Of a DNA stretch of 63,631 nucleotides, positions 1 through 6,694 are shown piece by piece. Numbering within the stretch: position 1 is the stretch's first letter; each line of letters starts with the position of its first letter. The DNA comes from Azospirillum endophyticum (GTDB taxonomy: Bacteria; Pseudomonadota; Alphaproteobacteria; Azospirillales; Azospirillaceae): positions 1-63,631 of the forward strand of contig NZ_JAENHM010000069.1 of the NCBI RefSeq assembly GCF_016595245.1. Reading direction: 5' to 3'. The position numbers were made by a program, and so were the translations under genes. Under the pieces are notes generated by a model. The model was not told the origin of the DNA. It saw only the letters and a program-made list of their open reading frames with translations, and did not search any database.

Positions 1-647
1 CCGGGGCCGACTATCTGCTGGCGGTCAAAGCCAACCAGCCCACCCTGCGCGACGAGATCGAGAGCTTCTTCTCCAGCGCACCGCCGGAGACGCTCGATCA
101 CGCCGCCGACATCGACAAGGGCCATGGCCGGATCGAGCAGCGCGCGATCACGGTCGCGCGCGAGGTCGATTGGCTGAGCGGCGCACGGCGTTTTCCCGGC
201 GAAGTCTGCCTGCCCGCCGTCGCCGCCATCGTTCGGGTGATCAGCAAGGTCGAGCTGAAGGATCGCTGCCGCACCGACACGCGCTATTACATCACTTCCG
301 CCCCGCTCACCGCCCAGGCGGCGGCCGAGGCCGTGCGTGGCCATTGGGGCATCGAGAACCAACTGCACTGGGTGCTCGACGTCGTCTTCAACGACGACCA
401 ATCCCGCCTACGCAAAGGCCACGGTGCCCTGAACATGGCCGTCGTCCGCCACTTCGCCATCAACCTCGTCCGCAAGGCCACCGAACCCACCCGGCCACGC
501 TCCGGGTTACGGCGTGCCACCAAAAAGCCGGCCGCCACACCAAGACCCACCAGCATCAAGCTCCGACGGAAGCTGGCCGGCTGGGACACCGATTACCTCG
601 ACGCTATCCTCGCCGTTAAAATCCGTTAACCCGGATTCGGAGCCCTG
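1..647 (+). mobile_element. ISAs1-family insertion sequence, right part
   Basis: The window opens inside an insertion sequence whose transposase ends at 629. The right end lies at about 647: read on the opposite strand it begins CAGGGCTCCGAATCC, the kind of terminal inverted repeat found on ISAs1-family elements. The left end lies outside the window, so completeness and target duplication cannot be judged. The element abuts an AT-rich methyltransferase gene and may have cut its original upstream region. Confidence 0.75.
3..629 (+). CDS. ISAs1-family transposase, C-terminal part
   Basis: This is a 5'-truncated reading frame (the window edge cuts it) encoding the C-terminal two thirds of an ISAs1-type DDE transposase. 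Visible family hallmarks are GADYLLAVKANQPTL at the start, DKGHGRIEQRAITV, and the C-terminal block GHWGIENQLHWVLDVVF, which carries the last acidic residue region of the catalytic core. The frame stays open to a TAA at 627-629, so nothing in the visible part indicates decay. It catalyses movement of its own element and has no role in the neighbouring polysaccharide genes. Confidence 0.9.
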   Translation, partial: GADYLLAVKANQPTLRDEIESFFSSAPPETLDHAADIDKGHGRIEQRAITVAREVDWLSGARRFPGEVCLPAVAAIVRVISKVELKDRCRTDTRYYITSAPLTAQAAAEAVRGHWGIENQLHWVLDVVFNDDQSRLRKGHGALNMAVVRHFAINLVRKATEPTRPRSGLRRATKKPAATPRPTSIKLRRKLAGWDTDYLDAILAVKIR

Positions 648-755
648 GGCTGACCGTCACTTCGATTGACTTTTATTGTTTTTGTCCAACAACAGCGGAT
701 TATTCGGCTGAGCATCTTGGATGCCAGGATCAATATCGGCTATGGTAACGCTCAC

Positions 756-1457
756 ATGTCGAACTTGATGTATGGTGCGGAAATGCGTGCGCTTACCAAC
801 CGAGAAATTGAAGTAATAAAATTGATCCTATCGAACAAAATGACTTACTGTGCCCCTCTAAAGCTCGTAAAGATATGCGAGGCGCTTCGTGAGGTTAATG
901 AGGGGGTTGAAGGCATTTACATAGAAGCCGGTGTTGCTCTTGGTGGAACCGCAGCTCTTATTGCCAACTTCAAGCGACCGCATGAAAAATTAGCTCTTTA
1001 TGATGTTTTCTCTACCATCCCTGCCCCCTCTGAGAAGGACGGGAGAGATGCTCATGACCGATATGAAGTCATCAGATCTGGAAACTCTGAAGGTATTGGA
1101 GGAGATAAATATTATGGATATCAAGATAATCTGATCGACGTTGTTAAAAATAATATCCAATCAACCGGTCTATCTTTGGATGATACTAGCATTGATTTCC
1201 ATAAAGGTTTGTTTGAAGATACATTGTTCGTGAATGACAAGGTCGCATTCGCCCATATCGATTGTGATTGGCATGACCCTGTTGCAGTGTGCATTGAGAG
1301 AATTGCGCCAAATGTTAGCATTGGAGGATTTATTATTTTTGATGATTACTGGTTTTATAGTGGCGCGAAGACTGCAGTTGATAATTTTCTAATTGAAAAT
1401 AAGAACTTCAAGATCACTGATAGTGAGCAATCTCTTACAGTAAAACGCATTGCGTAG
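756..1457 (+). CDS. TylF/MycF-type SAM-dependent O-methyltransferase
   Basis: This encodes about 233 residues of a class I methyltransferase related to macrocin O-methyltransferase (TylF family), enzymes that methylate hydroxyls of sugars. Supporting blocks are YIEAGVALGGTAALIA (the SAM-binding glycine loop region), the acidic metal-type motif AHIDCDWHDP and the following GGFIIFDDYWFYSGAK, all typical of the family. An in-frame TTG at 666 would add 30 residues; ATG 756 or 783 is more natural, and no Shine-Dalgarno sequence decides it. Base composition is far AT-richer than most neighbours, and the insertion sequence end lies about 100 bp upstream, so the gene looks transferred and may have lost its own promoter. 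Likely role: methylating a surface glycan sugar. Confidence 0.75.
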   Translation: MSNLMYGAEMRALTNREIEVIKLILSNKMTYCAPLKLVKICEALREVNEGVEGIYIEAGVALGGTAALIANFKRPHEKLALYDVFSTIPAPSEKDGRDAHDRYEVIRSGNSEGIGGDKYYGYQDNLIDVVKNNIQSTGLSLDDTSIDFHKGLFEDTLFVNDKVAFAHIDCDWHDPVAVCIERIAPNVSIGGFIIFDDYWFYSGAKTAVDNFLIENKNFKITDSEQSLTVKRIA

Positions 1458-1534
1458 TTTCCATATGGATACGTAGAGACTTTAAAATAAATAAGGTTGA
1501 CGGAAGCAGCGCTGCTTTTTTGTCAACAAAAATC

Positions 1535-1648
1535 TGGGGCCGCATCTTTGCAGAGATAGGCGGCATGGCGCCGAACGTGGATTGGGATGTGCATCTGCTC
1601 GAAAGCAGTATGATCCACGCCCACGCTGCTGGGAAGCAGATGGCCTGA
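1535..1648 (+). pseudogene. IS5-type transposase relic
   Basis: A 37-codon open stretch reads WGRIFAEIGG, then VDWDVHLLESSMIHAHAAGK, then a stop. This resembles the segment of IS5-type transposases that normally reads 'WxRIFxAL...DSTxxRAHxxAAG', but the catalytic Asp has become Glu and both ends are missing. It is a decayed fragment, too short to be functional. Confidence 0.5.
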
Positions 1649-1734
1649 ATGAGTCGGTTAAGAATGGGATCTGGTGGCTTCGCGATCTCCAGGCGACGGT
1701 CTGATGATGAGAAAGTCATTTCGCGGCACAGTTG

Positions 1735-1794
1735 GAGGCGTACAACCGCCTCCACCACGCGCCGACGAAGATCGATAGACAGTGCTTTTGCCAC
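1735..1794 (-). pseudogene. IS630-type transposase N-terminal relic
   Basis: On the minus strand from 1794 the first codons read V/M-AKALSIDLRRRVVEAV, the usual N-terminus of IS630-family OrfA transposases (helix-turn-helix region). Similarity fades after about 20 codons. With the IS5-like piece next to it, this marks a graveyard of insertion sequences between the methyltransferase and the large glycosyltransferase gene. Confidence 0.5.
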
Positions 1795-1871
1795 CCAGAC
1801 TAGCCTCCCAAAACCAAGCCGAACTTCAAATCACAACAGCCCGTTCATGGGACTCCCCAATTTGATGCCGG

Positions 1872-4800
1872 TCAATCCGCTCCAGATCGAGGGTGACGGA
1901 AGTCAGTCAGTCGTCGCTCCAGTTCTTCTGCTGTCCAGTTTCGCACCGTCATGCGCGGAAGAGTGAAAAGATCGTCCCCTGCTCTAACAGGAGCTTGAAG
2001 GGTTGAGAAGGCAGCAGCGAAAAGAGCTTCTTTGACGATGGCAATGGTCTGGGGGCTAAAACTGGGCGCTGACCCGTATGGATAGGCAAAAAAATCGATG
2101 GTGCTACCGGTAAGTTCCTGCAAAAAGCAACGGCTGCCGAGGATCTCTTGGCGTTGCGCGTCTTCCGACAGCAGTGCGAGCATGGGGTGGGTCATGGTGT
2201 GGGCACCGACAGTGGTCACACCGCTTGCAAGTGCCACCACTTCTTCCGCGCGCAAAGGTCGATAGCTGGTGCGACCAATTCGATTAAGCCCCGCCCAAGC
2301 AGCAACAGCGTCCAGAACGCTTTGGCGGCGCTGATCCTCCCCTAGGTTGTGGACGGCTTGTTGCAGATAGCGGTACAGCATATGGCGCAGCGTCGGAAAA
2401 TTTGTCTGCTCAACCGACCAATCCGCGTGCTGGTGACGGGCGTCGGCGCCATAATGGGCACTGTCCCCCAGACTGAACACTTGGTCGCCTTTGCCAGTGC
2501 GCAGCGTTATGGTTGGTGGCAAGTTTTCCGTCACCAGAAGCAGGCGTTCCAACTCGTCCCACCAAAACTCCCGATCGCCGTCGACCATCCCAGCGGTAAC
2601 GAACATCGTCGCGGGCACGCCATGAGCTTGCAAGACCGGCTTGGCGGCAAGCAGATTATCGGCGTAGCCGTCGTCAAAGGTCACAACCAGGGCGCTGTCA
2701 ACCGGCTTTCCTGCCGCTAATCGGCTGGTGAATTCCGCCAGCGGCATGGGGGTGCCTAGCGACGACAGAGCCGCAATTTGCTGGTCGAAATTGCCTGGAG
2801 TGGTGGACAGAAGTTGCGGGTCAAGCGCCAAATCGGCCACGCGATGGTACATCAATATCACGGGTGGGACGCCCGTGCCGACGCGCCGAACTTGGCGTGC
2901 TGAAGACCTGCGGCGCAAGCGGGCGGCGATGGTAACTTCGTAGTCAGGGTCTGACGCCCACAGAAGATCGTCGGGCAATTCCTCCGCAGCGATGCCGTTC
3001 AGAAAAGCGGTGGCGGCGGCGGCATTGCCATAGCGGGTAACCTCCAACTCGTCCTCTGGAAACATGCTGCGGACGGTTTCCATTACGGCTTTGCTGGTGA
3101 ACCGCCAGAAATCCCCCCAGCGGTCCATGTCATAGCGGCTGATCGGGGTGATGTTAGGCACGGTGAACAGCAGAGCACCGCCAGGAGCCAAGGCGTCACG
3201 CGCGGTTTGAAGGGCGGTGCGCATGTCCAGAATGCAGTGCAGGGTCTGAGTGAGGATGATGCAGTCGAAGGCGCATTTTGGCACGGTTGCAGGATCGGTC
3301 AGGCTGCCAATGATGGTGGCTGCAGGATTGCCGGGTTCGGCATGCAGAACATCGCTGTGACCCACCCGGTTGCCACCGTAACGGCGAGTATAGGTGGCGT
3401 CGCCGATTTCTAGAACCCGGCCACGGATGTCGCCAGCATGAGTGGTGAGAAAATGCTCGATATAGCGCCGGTCGACGGGCGAGCCGCGATCCAGCCCAAA
3501 TGTTCGGCTGACCGGATGCCCGGCGGCCAGAGCTGTTGCCAAGGTGGAAAGCCATTGAGAGGCTGGCGCCGGAACCGATGCCGGGGTGGACAACGGGGAA
3601 GCCGCGGTGTCGTGGGCGCGGCGCGGCGTTGGCGGGCGTATATCCGCCGGGAAACGCTCACGCAGTTCCGTGAACCAATCGAGATAGTCACGCACCACCC
3701 GGCGGAAATCAAAATGCGCGACGCTTCGGCGGACTGCGTTCTCGCTCAACCGCTGCCACAGTTCCGGGGTCTGCAGCAAAAGCGCCAGCCTTTCGGCCAT
3801 TGCGTCGGCATCCCCCGCCGCTGCCAAGCCGCCGCAAGCATCCTGAGAGGCGGAACCGCCGGACCAATCGAAGGCACTGACGATTTGTTCGGGTATGCCG
3901 CCGACCGCCGAGGCCATGACCGGCAGGCCGCAAGCCAAGGCTTCCATCACCACGTTCGGATAGGTTTCCGCCCGCGCCATGTGCACGTAGACATCGGCTG
4001 CGCGGTACAGGGTCGCCACCATCTGCGGGTCGCTTTGGAACGGCAGGAATATCACCTGCGCCTCGCCGATGGCCTCAGGCGGGCCACTTTCTCCTAGACC
4101 GATCAAGAGCAGCCGGCGGCCAGGCAACCGAACCGATAGTTTCTGCAGCGTCAGCCGCAAGCCAGCATAATCCTTCCAGGGATTGGCGCGGATGCCGTTT
4201 GCCGCGAACAGCAAGACGACGGCGTCGTCCGGCAGTCCGACGGCGCGTCGGGCCTGGACGCGGTCTCCCGGTCGATAGACCGACAGATCGACGCCCTGTG
4301 GAATGACCCGCCCTTCGATCATACCCTCGGCGAGAATCCCATTCTCCACTTTGTCCATGAGCCAGCGGCACGGTGTTGCGACGTAGAGCCGGCTTTGCTG
4401 GAAAATCGCGCGCTTGCGCAACCAGTTTCCGGCGGTGTCGTCCCGCTTCTGGCCAGGGTACAGGGAAAGGTCGGGACATGCGCCGCAGCCCGTTTGCCAG
4501 CGTTCGCAATCCAGGGAGTGGGCGCAGTTGCCGCTGAGTAGCCAAGCGTCATGCAGCGTCAATACCGTGGGCAAGGTGCGACCAAGCCAGGGCAGGGCGC
4601 GCAGGTCGAAATACCAACGATGCAGATTATGGCAATGCAGAATATCAGGAGGCGTTGGCGGCAGGTCCAGCAAATCCCATGTACCGGGAAAGTCGAATAC
4701 CTCCCGCCCGCGTTCGAGGTCGGCGGCGATTTCGGAATCGGAGCGTCGCGGAATGGCCAATGGATTTTTGGCTTGATAGCCATGATCCATCGGTATGGCC

Positions 4801-4943
4801 AGTGCTCCGCTATCGGGATCACGTTTCCAGCCCACCGCCAACCAGGATTCGTATCCGTGGGCGCGATAGCCATGCGACAAATCACGGGCGATTTTTTCGG
4901 CACCGCCCGCTTGGTCCAAGGTGCTGACGCTGAGAATGCGCAT
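1872..4943 (-). CDS. Triple fusion: GT4 glycosyltransferase, methyltransferase, polysaccharide deacetylase
   Basis: About 1023 residues with three enzyme modules. Residues ~1-425 form a GT-B glycosyltransferase of family 4: N-terminal RILSVSTLDQAGGAEKIA, and ARAETYPNVVMEALACGLPV with the E-x7-E-like nucleotide-sugar signature. Residues ~490-680 form a class I methyltransferase domain (RVLEIGD, then FDCIILTQTLHCILD, APGGALLFTVP). Residues ~695-1020 form a NodB-type deacetylase: ILMYHR, metal motif TFDDGY (~755), HTMTH (~915) and FAYPYG. It probably adds a sugar and modifies the growing glycan. Start chosen at ATG 4943 because the GT fold begins there; an upstream in-frame ATG at 5000 would overlap the preceding gene, and no good Shine-Dalgarno sequence supports either. 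It follows the pyruvyl-transferase-like gene after 19 bp on the same strand. Confidence 0.85.
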   Translation of the reverse strand: MRILSVSTLDQAGGAEKIARDLSHGYRAHGYESWLAVGWKRDPDSGALAIPMDHGYQAKNPLAIPRRSDSEIAADLERGREVFDFPGTWDLLDLPPTPPDILHCHNLHRWYFDLRALPWLGRTLPTVLTLHDAWLLSGNCAHSLDCERWQTGCGACPDLSLYPGQKRDDTAGNWLRKRAIFQQSRLYVATPCRWLMDKVENGILAEGMIEGRVIPQGVDLSVYRPGDRVQARRAVGLPDDAVVLLFAANGIRANPWKDYAGLRLTLQKLSVRLPGRRLLLIGLGESGPPEAIGEAQVIFLPFQSDPQMVATLYRAADVYVHMARAETYPNVVMEALACGLPVMASAVGGIPEQIVSAFDWSGGSASQDACGGLAAAGDADAMAERLALLLQTPELWQRLSENAVRRSVAHFDFRRVVRDYLDWFTELRERFPADIRPPTPRRAHDTAASPLSTPASVPAPASQWLSTLATALAAGHPVSRTFGLDRGSPVDRRYIEHFLTTHAGDIRGRVLEIGDATYTRRYGGNRVGHSDVLHAEPGNPAATIIGSLTDPATVPKCAFDCIILTQTLHCILDMRTALQTARDALAPGGALLFTVPNITPISRYDMDRWGDFWRFTSKAVMETVRSMFPEDELEVTRYGNAAAATAFLNGIAAEELPDDLLWASDPDYEVTIAARLRRRSSARQVRRVGTGVPPVILMYHRVADLALDPQLLSTTPGNFDQQIAALSSLGTPMPLAEFTSRLAAGKPVDSALVVTFDDGYADNLLAAKPVLQAHGVPATMFVTAGMVDGDREFWWDELERLLLVTENLPPTITLRTGKGDQVFSLGDSAHYGADARHQHADWSVEQTNFPTLRHMLYRYLQQAVHNLGEDQRRQSVLDAVAAWAGLNRIGRTSYRPLRAEEVVALASGVTTVGAHTMTHPMLALLSEDAQRQEILGSRCFLQELTGSTIDFFAYPYGSAPSFSPQTIAIVKEALFAAAFSTLQAPVRAGDDLFTLPRMTVRNWTAEELERRLTDFRHPRSGAD

Positions 4944-4962
4944 GGGGAGGTTCAATGGTCCT

Positions 4963-5952
4963 TCAGGCGGTGAATTGTGATTTCCAGGCGGAGATCGCAT
5001 CGGTGGGGGGCTGCACCCTCAAGGCGAAGCGGCCGGAGACTAGCTCTTCAAGCCGGCTGATCATCTGGCGGGGCAGTACTGGCAAGCCGACATCTTTTCC
5101 CATTTCAAGCGCCCGGTTGTCGACGCCGATGATGATGGTCCGGCGGCCGGCGGCGATGGCGCGCACTCCTGCGTGCAGGCGGGTGCCGATGCAGTCGATG
5201 GACAGTTCCGAATGCAGCAGTCGGTCAAGAGCGGCCAAGCTGGGTTGAACAATTTCAAAGCCGCCGCCCAATCGAGCTGCGTGCAGATAATCCTCCGGCC
5301 CTTGTATCCACAAGAAGACCTTCCGGTAATGTCGGCGCAGCACGTTGACGAGATGAGTGTCGGAGGCGTCTGGAGAGTAGTGCGTCAGGGTGAGCAGTAC
5401 GTTTTCTGCCTTTTCAGTCGGAATGGCAGTGCAATGTTCCGGTGTGATTTCCCACAGTGATGGGCAGCCAGTCATCAGAACATTGTCGAAGCCCAGACGG
5501 CGCAGCTTGTCGTAGGTATAGCTGTCGCGCACCGAATGCATTCGGTTGCGGTCAAGCGTGTTGGTCAAAACATCGCGGGTGTAAGGGGTAGGGTCGCCTT
5601 GATACTGCCACCAGCCAACACCCATCAAGATGACGTTGCCTAGCTGACGGGCGATGTCGAGATCAAGCCCCCATTGACGATAGGCCTGTATGTCGCTGGA
5701 AAGTGCGTTGGTGCCACCAAAGAAAGCATATGCGCTCTGGTTTAAATAACGGATTGCTTCAGCTCCCAAGCTGTCCAGATAGGGGAGACGAATTTGAAAA
5801 GCATCGGGGAACAGTGCCTCCAGATGGTGGTCGACTGCCTCCATGATGATATGGTTGCCTAGGTTGTTATCGCAAATCCGCGTGTCGAACACACTGATCA
5901 TCTGAAAACCTTTGGCGAAATCATCCCAGTGGCGGGTGGTGGGCGCATTCAT
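4963..5952 (-). CDS. Polysaccharide pyruvyl transferase family protein
   Basis: A 329-residue protein of the PS_pyruv_trans family, which usually moves a pyruvyl group from phosphoenolpyruvate onto a glycan sugar as a ketal. Family features: FFGGTNAL near residue 60, LMGVGWWQYQ, SVRDSYTYDKLRRLG, and the late IGTRLHAGVRAIAAG block with the conserved Arg and His, followed by DNRALEMGKDVGLP. Start taken at ATG 5952 because it overlaps the upstream gene's stop codon in an ATGA arrangement, the classic sign of translational coupling; a longer start at 6012 is possible but lies inside that gene. Some family members do other chemistry, so the pyruvyl substrate is inferred. Confidence 0.8.
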   Translation of the reverse strand: MNAPTTRHWDDFAKGFQMISVFDTRICDNNLGNHIIMEAVDHHLEALFPDAFQIRLPYLDSLGAEAIRYLNQSAYAFFGGTNALSSDIQAYRQWGLDLDIARQLGNVILMGVGWWQYQGDPTPYTRDVLTNTLDRNRMHSVRDSYTYDKLRRLGFDNVLMTGCPSLWEITPEHCTAIPTEKAENVLLTLTHYSPDASDTHLVNVLRRHYRKVFLWIQGPEDYLHAARLGGGFEIVQPSLAALDRLLHSELSIDCIGTRLHAGVRAIAAGRRTIIIGVDNRALEMGKDVGLPVLPRQMISRLEELVSGRFALRVQPPTDAISAWKSQFTA

Positions 5953-6495
5953 TTGGGGGCTTTCCGGGGAATTGCACATTTCCAGGCGGCAGCAGCGACG
6001 ATGCTCGGGCATTCGTGATCGTGTGTCGAAAGGAACTCAACAGGAAAATGGTTATGCATTAGATAATATGAAGATCCCGCAAGGGTTGCAGAGTTGCTGT
6101 GGATCGACAGCTCAGAATTTGGAAAACCGTGCAGAGGATCAGACAGGGAATCACGTGTAAAGCGCCAGCAATCCTTGGGATCAGGGGCGTATTTCTGCAG
6201 AATGGGGGGCATGGTGATCAGCAGCAAGCCCCCTGGTGGCAGCAGGCGATGCAGTTCGGCCACTGCGGCGCGTGAATCGGGAATGGCCGAGAGGACATGG
6301 GTGCAGACGATCACGTTGGAGCTCGCATCGGAAATCGTCACGGCATTCTCCAGATCGGCAACAATGGTGATATCATTGCCAGATGATTTGGTTTGAAAGC
6401 GCGTCGGCTGCTGATTACACTGACAATGCGTTCTCTGGATTTTTTTAAATGGTCCAATTTTTTTCTTGTAGTTCCTGATTGCCGTATTTCGTCAT
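5949..6495 (-). pseudogene. 5'-degraded SAM methyltransferase
   Basis: The open part (GTG 6341 to TGA 5949, 130 codons; the same frame stays open upstream to about 6480) encodes the C-terminal half of a methyltransferase similar to the one inside the neighbouring triple fusion: VIVCTHVLSAIPDSRAAV, PPGGLLLITMPP, DCWRFTRD. The glycine-rich SAM-binding motif is missing. An ATG at 6495 with a good AGAGG Shine-Dalgarno sequence starts in a frame displaced by one base and stops after 16 codons; a run of seven A lies between the two frames. That ATG overlaps, as ATGA, the stop of a further 40-codon frame (6492-6614). The 3' end overlaps the next gene, also as ATGA. This looks like an eroded member of the operon; slippage at the A-run could rejoin the frames but would still leave motif I absent. 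Confidence 0.55.
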
Positions 6496-6694
6496 GACGT
6501 TTGACCTCTGCAGATTAGTTCAAGTAGCTCTGAAGCTGGATTTTTTAACTTGTGTGCAGATTTCGCCAGCAATGTATCGAAGATGCTTGTGCCGGACAAG
6601 CAACCGACAACCATCAAGAAATCTTCGGCATCCGGCTCTTGTGCGGGGATGACCCCGCCATGCGGATTATCCCTCTTTTCCCCGATATGGAACC

